Source: DASQHW01 sp038238245 (GTDB lineage: Bacteria; Actinomycetota; Acidimicrobiia; IMCC26256; PALSA-610). From it: 64,000 bases of DNA. Made by a program: the position numbers and the translations under genes. The notes under the pieces were generated by a model. It was not told the DNA's origin and ran no database searches. It saw only the letters and a program-made list of their open reading frames with translations. The stretch is taken from positions 1-64,000 of the forward strand of contig JBBRXX010000026.1 of NCBI GenBank assembly GCA_038238245.1, read 5' to 3'. Of the stretch, positions 17,968 through 27,358 are shown in pieces. Numbering within the stretch: the first letter of the stretch is position 1; every line of letters begins with the position of its first letter.

Positions 17968-19560
17968 TCAGATCCTCGGATCTTCGACCCACCGCCCGAA
18001 GACATCCGCGAGCGCGTCGACGACCTCGCCGAGGGTCGCGTACGCAGCCGCCGCCTCGAGCAACGCGGGCATGAGGTTCGCATCGGGCTCGGCCGCATCG
18101 GTCCGGACCCGGGTCAGGCTTCGCTCCACGGCCTCCGCGTTGCGGTCGTGCTTCACCTTCTCGAGCCGCCGCCGTTGCTCGTCTTCCACTTCGGGACCGA
18201 TGCGCAGCGTCGGCGGCGGGGCCTCGCCGTTGCCCTCGAGGAACGCGTTGACGCCGACGATCACGTCCCGGCCCGCGTTGAGCTTGCGCTCCAGGTCGTA
18301 GGCCGAGTCGGCGATCTCTCCCTGGTACCAACCTTCCTCGCACCCTTGGATCGCGCCGTCGAGCATCGAGCCGTCACCGCGTTGTGCGATCTCGGCGAAC
18401 ACTTCTTCGGCGCGCCGTTCCAGCTCGTCGGTCAGCGCTTCGACGTACCAGGAGCCGCCGAGGGGATCGGCCACGTTCGCGACGCGGGTCTCGTGCGCGA
18501 TTACCTGCTGGGTGCGGAGCGCGATCCTCGCCGCCTTGTCGGTGGGCAGCGCGAACGTCTCGTCCATCGAATTCGTGTGCAGGCTCTGCGTACCTCCCAG
18601 CACGCCGGCCATCGCCTCGATCGCCGTGCGCACGATGTTCACCTCGGGCTGCTGTGCCGTGAGCGAGACGCCGGCGGTTTGCGTGTGGAAGCGCATCTGG
18701 AGCGATCGTTCGCCCCGCGCGCCATAGCGATCCTTCATCCAGCGCGCCCAGATGCGCCGCGCGGCGCGGTATTTGGCGATCTCCTCGAAGAAGTCGATGT
18801 GGGCGTTGAAGAAGAACGACAGGCGAGGCGCGAACGCGTCGACGTCCAGGCCGGCGCGTTGCCCGAGCTCGACGTAGGCGAAGCCGTTCGCGACCGTGAA
18901 CGCAAGCTCCTGGGCGGCCGTCGAGCCCGCCTCCCGGATGTGGTATCCGGAGATCGAGATCGGGTGCCACTTCGGCAGCTCGGCCGCGCAGAAGGCGATC
19001 GTGTCGCGCACCAACCGCATCGACGGCCGCGGCGGGAAGATGAACTCCTTCTGCGCCTGGTACTCCTTGAGGATGTCGTTCTGGAGGGTGCCGCCGAGCC
19101 GGGTGCGTGGGACGCCGTTGCCTTCGGCGTTCGCGACGAACATCGCGAAGATCACCGCCGCGGGCCCGTTGATCGTCATCGACGTGGTGACCTCGCCGAG
19201 ATCGATGTCACGGTAGAGATCTTCGACGTCGGCGAGCGTGTCAACCGCGACGCCGCATTTCCCGACCTCGCCGAGCGCGAGCTCGTCGTCGGAGTCGCGG
19301 CCCATCAACGTCGGCAGGTCGAACGCGGTCGAGAGCCCGTCGCTGCCGGCGGCGAGCAGCTCGTGGAAGCGCCGGTTCGTGTCGATCGCGGTACCGAAAC
19401 CGGCGAACATCCGCATCGTCCAGAGCTTCGACCGGTACATCGACGCGTATGGCCCGCGCGTGTACGGATACGCGCCCGGGCGTTCCGCATCGGCAGGTCC
19501 GTACACAGGATCCACCGGTACGCCGGACATCGTCGTGAAGTCGGCGTCGCGCTGCTCCAT
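17968..19560 (-). CDS. B12-dependent acyl-CoA mutase large subunit, isobutyryl-CoA mutase type
   Basis: A 530-residue methylmalonyl-CoA mutase-family TIM-barrel subunit without the C-terminal cobalamin-binding domain, so it needs a separate small subunit that is not in the window. Compared with methylmalonyl-CoA mutase, the substrate-reading Tyr89 is Phe (MRMFAGFG) and Arg207 is Gln (EYQAQKEFIFPP); Phe and Gln at these sites mark isobutyryl-CoA mutases, which swap isobutyryl- and n-butyryl-CoA. The N-terminus DADFTTMSGVPVDPVYGP also matches that group. It is followed by the 84-residue gene and preceded by an SDR gene 11 bases away. Confidence 0.88.
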   Translation of the reverse strand: MEQRDADFTTMSGVPVDPVYGPADAERPGAYPYTRGPYASMYRSKLWTMRMFAGFGTAIDTNRRFHELLAAGSDGLSTAFDLPTLMGRDSDDELALGEVGKCGVAVDTLADVEDLYRDIDLGEVTTSMTINGPAAVIFAMFVANAEGNGVPRTRLGGTLQNDILKEYQAQKEFIFPPRPSMRLVRDTIAFCAAELPKWHPISISGYHIREAGSTAAQELAFTVANGFAYVELGQRAGLDVDAFAPRLSFFFNAHIDFFEEIAKYRAARRIWARWMKDRYGARGERSLQMRFHTQTAGVSLTAQQPEVNIVRTAIEAMAGVLGGTQSLHTNSMDETFALPTDKAARIALRTQQVIAHETRVANVADPLGGSWYVEALTDELERRAEEVFAEIAQRGDGSMLDGAIQGCEEGWYQGEIADSAYDLERKLNAGRDVIVGVNAFLEGNGEAPPPTLRIGPEVEDEQRRRLEKVKHDRNAEAVERSLTRVRTDAAEPDANLMPALLEAAAAYATLGEVVDALADVFGRWVEDPRI

Positions 19561-19571
19561 CGGGCGCGAGT

Positions 19572-20372
19572 CTAGAGCCCGAGCAATTGGGTCACGCCGT
19601 GGTCGCGGCCGGCCGTGTAGCCGCCGTCGACGGCGATCGCCTGGCCGGTGACGAACGATGCGTCACTCGACACGAGGAACAGCGCGACCGCCGCAATCTC
19701 CTCCGGGCGTCCGAGCCGGCGGAGCTTGTGCTCCTCCCGGACCTCCTCGCGCACCTGTTCCAGTCCCGGCATACCGAAGACGCCTTCGAGCATCGGCGTC
19801 TCGATGAAGCCCGGACAGATCGAGTTGGCGCGGATCCCCGCACGGCCGTAGTCGATCGCGAGGTTCTTGGTGAAGATCACGACCGCGCCCTTCGACGCGT
19901 TGTACGAGCTGCCGCCCGCGGTGCCCTCCAGGCCTTCCACGCTCGCGACCGTGACGACACTGCCGCGCTCGCCGTCGACAGCGTCCTGCCGCAACATGTG
20001 CGCGATCGCGTGCTTCGCGGAAAGAAACGTACCGGTGAGGTTCACGTCGAGGACCCGTTGCCACTCGTGACGATCGAGCAAGTGCGCGGGTCCGCCGCCG
20101 GCGACACCCGCCGCGGTGACGACCGTGTCCACGCGGCAGTGCTCGGCAACCACGGCATCGAACAACCGTGCCATCGCGTCCTCGTCGCGCACGTCGCCTT
20201 GCGCGAACGACACCTCCGGCGCACCTGACGGCAGCGTCAACTCCATCTGCGGCTCCGTGACGTCGAGACCCACGACGCGCGCACCTTCGGACGCGAACCG
20301 CGACACGCACGCGAGGCCGATGCCCGACGCCGCACCGGTGATCACCGCCACCTTGCCGTCCAAACGTCCCAT
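19572..20372 (-). CDS. SDR family oxidoreductase
   Basis: A 266-residue classical short-chain dehydrogenase: TGAASGIGLA nucleotide-binding motif, Asp after strand 2 (GLDVTE, NAD preference), NNAG-equivalent TAAGVAGG, Ser-Tyr-Lys triad in VASVEG and SYNASKG, and DGGYTAG at the end. It probably oxidises or reduces a hydroxyacyl-CoA or alcohol in the pathway of the adjacent CoA mutase; substrate is inferred from context only. It is divergent from glpX with 62 bases between, which hold a palindrome. Confidence 0.9.
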   Translation of the reverse strand: MGRLDGKVAVITGAASGIGLACVSRFASEGARVVGLDVTEPQMELTLPSGAPEVSFAQGDVRDEDAMARLFDAVVAEHCRVDTVVTAAGVAGGGPAHLLDRHEWQRVLDVNLTGTFLSAKHAIAHMLRQDAVDGERGSVVTVASVEGLEGTAGGSSYNASKGAVVIFTKNLAIDYGRAGIRANSICPGFIETPMLEGVFGMPGLEQVREEVREEHKLRRLGRPEEIAAVALFLVSSDASFVTGQAIAVDGGYTAGRDHGVTQLLGL

Positions 20373-20388
20373 GCGGGTTTTCTAGCTT

Positions 20389-20408
20389 GTCGACTAACGT
20401 CAGTCGAC
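20389..20408. promoter_or_regulatory. Palindrome between SDR and glpX, candidate operator
   Basis: The sequence GTCGACTAACGTCAGTCGAC has two perfect 7-base inverted arms (GTCGACT / AGTCGAC) around six bases. The layout is like a TetR-family operator and it sits midway between the divergent SDR and glpX starts, 17 bases before the SDR ATG. No regulator gene is next to it. Confidence 0.45.
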
Positions 20409-20434
20409 CCGGTGGAAACAGGAGAATCATCTAT

Positions 20435-21430
20435 ATGGATCCGCAACAACGACCCGACCGCAATCTGGCAATGGATCTGATGCGCGCGACCGAGGCCGCC
20501 GCGCTCGCGGGCGGACGCTGGATGGGACGCGGCGACAAGAACACCGCCGACGGCGCGGCAGTGGAAGCAATGCGGGTCGTGCTCAACAGCGTGTCGATGG
20601 AGGGCGTGGTCGTCATCGGCGAGGGCGAGAAGGACGAAGCGCCGATGCTCTTCAACGGTGAGCAGATCGGCGACGGCTCACCGCCGAGCATGGACATCGC
20701 GGTCGACCCGATCGACGGGACGAGGTTGACTGCGTTGGGCCTGGGCGGAGCGATCTCGGTCATCGCGATGAGCGAGCGGGGCACGATGTTCGACCCCGGA
20801 CCCTGCGTCTACATGGAGAAGATCGCCGCCGGTCCCGCGGCCGCCGACGTCATCGACCTCAATGCGCCGGTGACCGCGAATCTCGAAGCGGTCGCCAAGG
20901 CGCTCGGTGAGAAGGTCAGCGACGTCACCGCCGTCATCCTCGAGCGCGACCGTCACGCCGACATCATCGCCGAATGCCGCGCCGCGGGCGCGCGCATCCG
21001 CTTGATCCCCGACGGCGACGTCGCCGGCGCGATCTCGGTCGCGTGGCGCAACTCGGGCAATGACATCCTGTTCGGTATCGGCGGCACGCCCGAGGGCGTG
21101 ATCGCGGCGTGCGCGCTGCAATGCCTCGGCGGCACGATCCAGGGCCGGTTGTGGCCACGCGACGACGGCGAACGCCGCGCCGCGCTGGACGCCGGCTTCG
21201 ACGTCGACAAGGTGCTCACCATCGACGACCTCGTCTCCGGCAACGATGTCTTCTTCGCCGCGACCGGCATCACCGACGGCGAGCTGTTGCGCGGCGTGCG
21301 CTACTGGGGCGATGGCGCGGGTACCCAGAGTCTCGTGATGCGCTCGAAGTCCGGAACGATCCGCATCATCGAGGCCCAGCACCGGTGGACGAAGCTGAGC
21401 CAGTACGCCGCCGTCCGCTACACCAGCTGA
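20435..21430 (+). CDS. glpX: Class II fructose-1,6-bisphosphatase
   Basis: A 331-residue GlpX-type phosphatase that hydrolyses fructose 1,6-bisphosphate in gluconeogenesis. Key motifs: GRGDKNTADGAAVEAMR near the N-terminus, GEGEKDEAPML, the metal/substrate motif DPIDGTRL and GIGGTPEGVIAACALQC. Start ATG 20435 is preceded by AGGAGA at 20420; an in-frame GTG-like extension upstream overlaps the regulatory palindrome and is not used. It overlaps the MFS gene tail to tail by 13 bases. GlpX is the usual, often only, FBPase in actinobacteria. Confidence 0.95.
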   Translation: MDPQQRPDRNLAMDLMRATEAAALAGGRWMGRGDKNTADGAAVEAMRVVLNSVSMEGVVVIGEGEKDEAPMLFNGEQIGDGSPPSMDIAVDPIDGTRLTALGLGGAISVIAMSERGTMFDPGPCVYMEKIAAGPAAADVIDLNAPVTANLEAVAKALGEKVSDVTAVILERDRHADIIAECRAAGARIRLIPDGDVAGAISVAWRNSGNDILFGIGGTPEGVIAACALQCLGGTIQGRLWPRDDGERRAALDAGFDVDKVLTIDDLVSGNDVFFAATGITDGELLRGVRYWGDGAGTQSLVMRSKSGTIRIIEAQHRWTKLSQYAAVRYTS

Positions 21431-22689
21431 GCGACTTCCTGCGGCTCACGCCGCACGGGCGCGCTCGCGTCCCTTGCTCGAACGCGTCCCGCGGCGAGCA
21501 CCGCGGCCGCGCCGACCGTCACGACGCCGGCCAGCCCGAGGCCGGCGCGGGGGTTCCATTGCTGACAGACCCAGCCGACGAACGGGCCGCCGACGACCGT
21601 GCTGCCGAGCGTGAGCAGCATGTAGATCGACATGATGCGGCCGCGCAGGTGCGCGGGTGATGACACCTGCATGTGCGCGTTCGCGGTCGAGCCGAAGAAC
21701 GTGGCCAGCGCGCCGACCGGAACCAGCGCGAGCACGACCGTTGCGCGCGTCGGCATGACCGCGGCGGCAAAGAGCGCGGCACCGAGAAGGGCCGCCGCCA
21801 TCACCACGGTTGCCCGGGTCGGGCGGGCGCGCAGTGCGGCACCGAGCGCGCCGATCACCGTGCCGACGCCGAGCACGGACATGAGGAAGCCCGCGAGCCC
21901 GGCATCACCGTCGAAGGTGTTGCGAGCCATGAGCGTCAGGAACGTCGGGAAGTTGTAGACCAGCGTCCCCACCACCGCTACGAGCAGGATCGTCGACCTG
22001 ATCTCCTTGGTCGCCCAGGCGAGCGCGAGACCCTCGCGGATGTGCGGCCGGCCACTCGTGCGGTGGAGCGGCGTCAGCTCGGCCTGGCGCATCGCAAGCA
22101 GACTCGCGACCACTGCGAAGAACGACACCGCGTTGACGAAGAACACCCACGACACGCCCGCCGAAGCGATGACCAAGCCGGCGATCGCAGGACCGGTGAT
22201 GCGCGCGGAATTGTTCACCGCGCTGGTGAGTGCGATCGCGTTCGGCAGCCGGCTCCTTCCGACCATCTCTTCGACGAACGCGTGGCGGGCCGGTTCGTCG
22301 ACCACGGTGACGAACCCGAGGGCGATCGCAAGCGCGAACACCATCCAGACGTGCACGACGCCGGTGAGGACGATCAGCCACAGCACCACCGCGAGCACCG
22401 CCGCGAGTGTCTGCGTGATGAGCAGGACCTTGCGCCGGTCGAACCGGTCCGCGATCACGCCTCCCCACAAACCGAACATGAGCACGGGCAGGAACCGGCA
22501 GGCGAACGTCGCGCCGACCGCCACACCGCTGCCCGTCAGCGTCAGCACCAACCACGCCTCGGCCATGGTCTGCATCCACGAGCCGACGTACGACACCAGA
22601 TTGCCGCCGAAGTACAAGCGATAGTTGTACGTATCGAGCGAGCCGAAGGTGCGGCGGAACATCGAGGGCAGGCGGTCGCTTCCGAGCAT
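21418..22689 (-). CDS. MFS transporter (EntS/DUF894-like exporter)
   Basis: A 423-residue major facilitator with 10-12 hydrophobic segments. The cytosolic loop motif GGVIADRFDRRKVLL between segments 2 and 3 is the MFS signature A, and VDEPARHAFVEEMVG follows segment 4, as in the enterobactin-exporter-like group. It is likely to export a small molecule by proton antiport. It lies 50 bases after atpC on the same strand and may be read from the atp operon; that is a guess from spacing. Confidence 0.87.
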   Translation of the reverse strand: MLGSDRLPSMFRRTFGSLDTYNYRLYFGGNLVSYVGSWMQTMAEAWLVLTLTGSGVAVGATFACRFLPVLMFGLWGGVIADRFDRRKVLLITQTLAAVLAVVLWLIVLTGVVHVWMVFALAIALGFVTVVDEPARHAFVEEMVGRSRLPNAIALTSAVNNSARITGPAIAGLVIASAGVSWVFFVNAVSFFAVVASLLAMRQAELTPLHRTSGRPHIREGLALAWATKEIRSTILLVAVVGTLVYNFPTFLTLMARNTFDGDAGLAGFLMSVLGVGTVIGALGAALRARPTRATVVMAAALLGAALFAAAVMPTRATVVLALVPVGALATFFGSTANAHMQVSSPAHLRGRIMSIYMLLTLGSTVVGGPFVGWVCQQWNPRAGLGLAGVVTVGAAAVLAAGRVRARDASAPVRREPQEVAQLV

Positions 22690-22739
22690 GGCTCCGTCAC
22701 GCTAACCGGTGCCGTGGGAGCGCCCGCCGTGGTTTCGGC

Positions 22740-23129
22740 TCAGGCGTTGGCGGCGACTTCGATGCGTACGTCGGCGCGTAGGACCGAGGCCGCGGCTTCC
22801 TCGTCGTCGGGGTTCGCGCGCAACAACTCCTCGGCACGCGCCTTGGCGGCCCGGGCCCGTTCGACATCGATCGCGGACGCGACCTCGGCGACGTCGGAGA
22901 GGATGATCACGCGATTGTTGCCGACCTCCACGAAACCGCTGTGCACCGCGAACCACGCCTGGCTGCCGTCCTCGAACTTCACCCGCGCCGGCCAGTCGGC
23001 GAGCGCGGCGAGGAACTGCGCATGGTTGTTCTCGAATGCGATGTCGCCACCGCCGAGCGTCCGCACGACGACCATGCGGGCTTCACCGGTGTACAGCACT
23101 TCTTCGGGCGAGACGAGCTTGACCTCCAC
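22740..23129 (-). CDS. atpC: ATP synthase F1 epsilon subunit
   Basis: A 129-residue subunit: N-terminal beta-sandwich beginning VEVKLVSPEEVLYTGEARMV and a C-terminal helical hairpin (DVERARAAKARAEELLRANP). It is the rotor stalk foot that links gamma to the c ring and inhibits ATP hydrolysis. GTG 23129 is chosen because family members begin with M-x-V-x-L-V-S; an upstream in-frame start would add 18 unusual residues. Last gene of the atp operon, 85 bases after atpD, with no clear terminator hairpin. Confidence 0.95.
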   Translation of the reverse strand: MEVKLVSPEEVLYTGEARMVVVRTLGGGDIAFENNHAQFLAALADWPARVKFEDGSQAWFAVHSGFVEVGNNRVIILSDVAEVASAIDVERARAAKARAEELLRANPDDEEAAASVLRADVRIEVAANA

Positions 23130-23214
23130 GCCGCTACGACTCCGTCTTGCCGGGTCGTCTCCGGCTCCGGCACTCGATCTCAACGAATTGGTTCAACATC
23201 GTCCGTGCCTCCGC

Positions 23215-24657
23215 CTACGACTCCTGCAAGGTCTTCGCCTTGGCGAGCACCGACTCGACGCCGCCGACATTGAAGAACGCCTGCTCGGGCACGTGGTCGA
23301 GGTCGCCGTTGCAGAGTGCCTCGAAGCTCTCGACGCTTTCCTCGATCGGCACGAAGATCCCGTCGAGGCCGGTGAAGGTCTTGCCGACGAAGAACGGTTG
23401 CGAGAGGAACCTCTGGATCTTGCGGGCGCGGGCGACGGCGAGCTTGTCCTCTTCCGAGAGCTCGTCGATACCGAGAATCGCGATGATGTCCTGGAGCTCC
23501 TTGTAGCGCTGGAGGATCTCCTGGGTGCGGCGAGCGACCTGATAGTGACGCTCTCCGACGATCTCGGGCGCCAGGATGTTGCTCGTCGAGGCGAGCGGAT
23601 CGACGGCGGGGTAGATGCCGAGCGCCGCGATCTCGCGCGCCAGCTCGGTCGTGGCATCGAGATGGGTGAAGGTCGTGAACGGCGCGGGGTCGGTGTAGTC
23701 GTCGGCCGGCACGTACACGGCCTGCAAGGACGTGATCGAGTGGCCCTTGGTCGACGTGATGCGCTCCTGCAGCTCGCCCATCTCGTCGGCCAGCGTCGGC
23801 TGGTAACCGACGGCTGACGGCATGCGGCCGAGCAGCGTCGAGACTTCCGAACCGGCCTGCACGAAACGGAAGATGTTGTCGACGAACAGGAGCACGTCCT
23901 GGTTCTTCACGTCGCGGAAGTACTCGGCAACAGTCAACGCGCTCAGGGCGACGCGCAGGCGCACGCCCGGCGGCTCGTCCATCTGACCGAAGACGAGCGC
24001 GGCTCGGTCGATGACGCCCGTCTCCTGCATCTCGATCCAGAGGTCGGTACCTTCGCGCGTCCGCTCGCCCACGCCGGCGAACACCGACACGCCGCCGTGT
24101 TGCGTCGCGACGCGGTTGATCATCTCCATGATGATGATCGTCTTGCCGACGCCCGCGCCGCCGAACAAACCGATCTTGCCGCCCTGCACGTACGGCTCGA
24201 GCAGGTCGACGACCTTGATGCCGGTCTCGAACATCTGGGCCTTGGGCTCGAGCTGGTCGAACGGCGGCGCGTCGCGGTGGATCTCCCACCGGTCCTCGAT
24301 GTTCGTGACCTCCGACTCGCCGATGTCGAGCGGTTCGCCGATCACGTTCCAGACGTGCCCGAGCGTGCCGTCACCCACCGGCATCGTGATGCCGTGACCG
24401 GTGTTGCGCACGGGGGTGCCGCGCTTCAGGCCGTCGGTCGGCTTCAGACACACCGCGCGGACGCGTCCCTCGCCGATCTGCTGCGCCACCTCGGCGGTGA
24501 CCGTGATCTTGTCGCCTTCGAGGTCGATGTCCATCTCGACCGCGGTGTTGATCTCGGGCAGCGAGTCGGGCGGGAACTCGGCGTCGACGACCGGTCCGTA
24601 GATCGCGACGACCCGGCCTTCCTTCCGCTCGGTCTTGGGCTCGGTTGTTGCCGTCAT
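23215..24657 (-). CDS. atpD: ATP synthase F1 beta subunit
   Basis: A 480-residue catalytic subunit. Walker A GGAGVGKT, Walker B region LLFVDNIFRF, catalytic Glu in GERTREG and the DELSEED lever written here as DELSEED. It binds ATP/ADP at three alternating sites with alpha. The start overlaps the gamma stop by one base (TGATG), giving translational coupling. No insertions; usual length. Confidence 0.98.
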   Translation of the reverse strand: MTATTEPKTERKEGRVVAIYGPVVDAEFPPDSLPEINTAVEMDIDLEGDKITVTAEVAQQIGEGRVRAVCLKPTDGLKRGTPVRNTGHGITMPVGDGTLGHVWNVIGEPLDIGESEVTNIEDRWEIHRDAPPFDQLEPKAQMFETGIKVVDLLEPYVQGGKIGLFGGAGVGKTIIIMEMINRVATQHGGVSVFAGVGERTREGTDLWIEMQETGVIDRAALVFGQMDEPPGVRLRVALSALTVAEYFRDVKNQDVLLFVDNIFRFVQAGSEVSTLLGRMPSAVGYQPTLADEMGELQERITSTKGHSITSLQAVYVPADDYTDPAPFTTFTHLDATTELAREIAALGIYPAVDPLASTSNILAPEIVGERHYQVARRTQEILQRYKELQDIIAILGIDELSEEDKLAVARARKIQRFLSQPFFVGKTFTGLDGIFVPIEESVESFEALCNGDLDHVPEQAFFNVGGVESVLAKAKTLQES

Positions 24658-25619
24658 CAGGTCAGCGCTCCAAAGGTGCCAGCAGCTTTTTCGAAATATT
24701 CTTGTTCTTCGGGCTCGTGGTGGCGATCCTCGGAGTCGCCCAGCGCTTCCGCGCCGCCGACGATCTCCATGATCTCGGTGGTGATCGAGTCCTGACGAGC
24801 GCGGTTCATGCGACGCGTATACGTGAGCACCAGATCGTCGGCGTTGTCAGTGGCGGCCTTCATCGCGCGCTGTCGGGCCGCGTGCTCCGATGCCGCCGCG
24901 TTCAACAACGCGGCGTACACCCGCGCCTCCGCATAGCGCGGCAGCAGGGTGTCGAGAATCGTCTCGGGATTCGGCTCGAACTCGTAGTCGCCGGCCGCGC
25001 CTTCGCCACCCTCACCGGCCTCGAAGCCTTCCTGGTCGAGGGGCAGCAGCGGCCGCACCACCACCTCCTGACGACCGGCCGAGACGAACCGCGTGTAGAC
25101 GAGCTCCACGAGGTCGATCTCCCCGGACTCGAAGCGCTTGACGACCGACGCCGCGACCCGGCGGGCGTCCTCGTAGGTCGGGCCGTCGCTGAAGCCACTG
25201 AACGACGCGTCCAACGGCAGGCCCCGGAAGCGGAAGTAGCTCTCGACCTTGCGGCCGACCGCGACGACCGAGGTGTGCTGACCCTGCGCCTCGTGCACGC
25301 GCATCTGCGCCTCACCGGCGCGGATCACGGTGGTGTTGTAGCCGCCGCACAATCCCCGGTCGGCGGCGATGATCACCTGTGTCGAGTGACGAATGTTGTC
25401 GCGAGGAACGAGAAACGGGCTGTTGGCCGCGCCACTGGCGGCCTGCAGGTGTCGAACGACGTCGGTGATGCCGTCGGCGTACGGCACCGCGGCATGTACG
25501 CGAGCCTGGGCCTTCACGATTCGGCTCGCGGCGATCAGCTCCATGGCGCGCGTGATCTTCTTCGTGGCCTGTACCGACTTGATCCGCCGGCGAAGGATCC
25601 GTTCCTGACCACCTGCCAT
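24657..25619 (-). CDS. atpG: ATP synthase F1 gamma subunit
   Basis: A 320-residue central-stalk subunit with the typical ends: MAGGQERILRRRIKSVQATK and RRMNRARQDSITTEIMEIVG. Between residues 190 and 225 there is an acidic loop (DQEGFEAGEGGEGAAGDYEF), and about 27 residues (GDSEDRHHEPEEQEYFEKAA and on) follow the usual C-terminus. Actinobacterial gamma subunits commonly carry an extra loop; the C-terminal tail is less usual. It lies 133 bases after atpA; this gap holds repeated cgctcg-type runs but no evident gene. Confidence 0.97.
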   Translation of the reverse strand: MAGGQERILRRRIKSVQATKKITRAMELIAASRIVKAQARVHAAVPYADGITDVVRHLQAASGAANSPFLVPRDNIRHSTQVIIAADRGLCGGYNTTVIRAGEAQMRVHEAQGQHTSVVAVGRKVESYFRFRGLPLDASFSGFSDGPTYEDARRVAASVVKRFESGEIDLVELVYTRFVSAGRQEVVVRPLLPLDQEGFEAGEGGEGAAGDYEFEPNPETILDTLLPRYAEARVYAALLNAAASEHAARQRAMKAATDNADDLVLTYTRRMNRARQDSITTEIMEIVGGAEALGDSEDRHHEPEEQEYFEKAAGTFGALT

Positions 25620-25752
25620 GTTTATGCGCTCTCTCGCTGCGGGCCGGGGTACCCGGCCCGCGGACGCTCGATCGCTGGCGAGCTTCCTTCGCTCGCTCCG
25701 CTCGCTGCGGTCGCCGCATCACTGATCATCGGATGCACGCGTGCTGCTGTAC

Positions 25753-27351
25753 TCATTCGGTTTCCAGGGTTTCGGGGCTGGTCGCGGGACCGACCGCATC
25801 GGCCGCGGTCGTGTCGCTCTGCATCGCCGCCGCGTTCTCTTCGCTGGTGCGGAACGTCGTCTTGAAGCTCGTGATCGCCGCGGTTACCTCGTCCGCGGGC
25901 AGCTCGCCCGAGGTCCGGATCTTGTTCATCAACTCGCTGTGACGGGTGCGCATGAAGTCCAGGAGCTCGGTCTCGAAGCGGCGGACGTCCGCCGCGGAGA
26001 TGTCGTCGAGGTATCCGTTGGTACCCGCGAAGATCGACACCACCTGCTCTTCGACAGCCATCGGCGCGTGCAGAGGTTGCTTCAGCAGCTCCACGAGGCG
26101 CGCGCCGCGCTCGATCTGCGCCTTCGAGACGGCGTCGAGCTCGGAGCCGAACGTCGCGAACGCCTCGAGCTCACGGAACTGGGCGAGGTCGAGCTTCAGC
26201 GTCCCCGCCACCGACCTCATGGCCTTGATCTGGGCGGCACCGCCGACGCGCGACACCGAGATGCCGACGTCGACGGCCGGGCGCACACCCGACCGGAACA
26301 GGTCCTCTTGCAGGTAGATCTGGCCGTCGGTGATCGAGATCACGTTCGTGGGGATGTACGCGGAGACGTCGCCGGCCTTGGTCTCGATGACGGGCAACGC
26401 GGTGAGCGAACCGGCACCACGTTCGTCGCTCAGCTTCGCGGCGCGCTCCAACAGGCGCGAGTGCAGGTAGAAGACGTCACCGGGATACGCCTCGCGACCC
26501 GGCGGTCGCCGGAGCAAGAGCGAGAGCTGGCGGTAGGCCTCGGCCTGCTTCGAGAGGTCGTCGTACACGACGAGCGCGGCCTCACCATTGTCCATCCAGT
26601 GCTGGCCCATCGCGCAACCCGCGTAGGGCGCGAGGTACTTGAACACGGCCTCGTCCGAAGCGGGCGCGCTCACGACCACCGTGAACTCGAGGGCGCCGAA
26701 CTCGCGCAGCGTTTCGACCGTCTGCGCAACGGTCGAGCCCTTTTGCCCGATCGCCACGTAGATGCATTTCACGCCCTGACCCTTCTGGTTCAGGATCGTG
26801 TCGATTGCGACCGTCGTCTTGCCGGTCTTGCGGTCGCCGATGATGAGCTCGCGCTGGCCGCGCCCGATCGGCGTCATCGCGTCGATCGCCTTGATGCCCG
26901 TCTGCAACGACTCGTGCACGGGCTGCCGTCCGATGATGCCGGGCGCCTGCACCTCGAGCCGGCGTTGCTCCTCCTGGGAGACCGGGCCCCGGCCGTCGAT
27001 CGGGACGCCCAACGCGTTGACCACGCGTCCGAGCAGCGAGTCGCCGACCGGGATCGAGAGGATGGTCCCGGTCGCGGTGACCAGCTGGCCTTCCTCGACC
27101 TCGTCGGCCTTACCGAGCACGACCGCGCCGATCGTCTCCTCTTCGAGGTTGAGGGCGAGCCCCTGTGCCCCGCCCTCGAATTCGAGCAGCTCGTTTACCG
27201 CCGCGTTCGGCAGCCCGGCCACGCGCGCGATGCCGTCTCCGACCTCGAGCACGCGTCCGACCTGCGCGCGGTCGACCTCGGGACGGAAACCCTCGACGTT
27301 CTTGCGGAGCACCGCCGCAATGTCGCTCGCGTCGATCGTCAGCTCTGCCAT
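25753..27351 (-). CDS. atpA: ATP synthase F1 alpha subunit
   Basis: A 532-residue non-catalytic nucleotide-binding subunit with Walker A GDRKTGKTTVAID, the arginine-finger region ISVSRVGGAAQIKAM and the N-terminal crown. It has the extended C-terminus seen in actinobacterial alpha subunits (the last about 35 residues beyond the helical domain), which in mycobacteria suppresses ATP hydrolysis; whether this tail does so is unknown. Seven bases separate its ATG from the delta stop. Confidence 0.98.
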   Translation of the reverse strand: MAELTIDASDIAAVLRKNVEGFRPEVDRAQVGRVLEVGDGIARVAGLPNAAVNELLEFEGGAQGLALNLEEETIGAVVLGKADEVEEGQLVTATGTILSIPVGDSLLGRVVNALGVPIDGRGPVSQEEQRRLEVQAPGIIGRQPVHESLQTGIKAIDAMTPIGRGQRELIIGDRKTGKTTVAIDTILNQKGQGVKCIYVAIGQKGSTVAQTVETLREFGALEFTVVVSAPASDEAVFKYLAPYAGCAMGQHWMDNGEAALVVYDDLSKQAEAYRQLSLLLRRPPGREAYPGDVFYLHSRLLERAAKLSDERGAGSLTALPVIETKAGDVSAYIPTNVISITDGQIYLQEDLFRSGVRPAVDVGISVSRVGGAAQIKAMRSVAGTLKLDLAQFRELEAFATFGSELDAVSKAQIERGARLVELLKQPLHAPMAVEEQVVSIFAGTNGYLDDISAADVRRFETELLDFMRTRHSELMNKIRTSGELPADEVTAAITSFKTTFRTSEENAAAMQSDTTAADAVGPATSPETLETE

Positions 27352-27358
27352 GTTCGCC

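Noticed and set aside
25620..25752. Possible gene or RNA between atpA and atpG
   Set aside because: The 133 bases hold short repeated cgctcg/ttcgctcg runs but no open frame or stable RNA fold that I could support.
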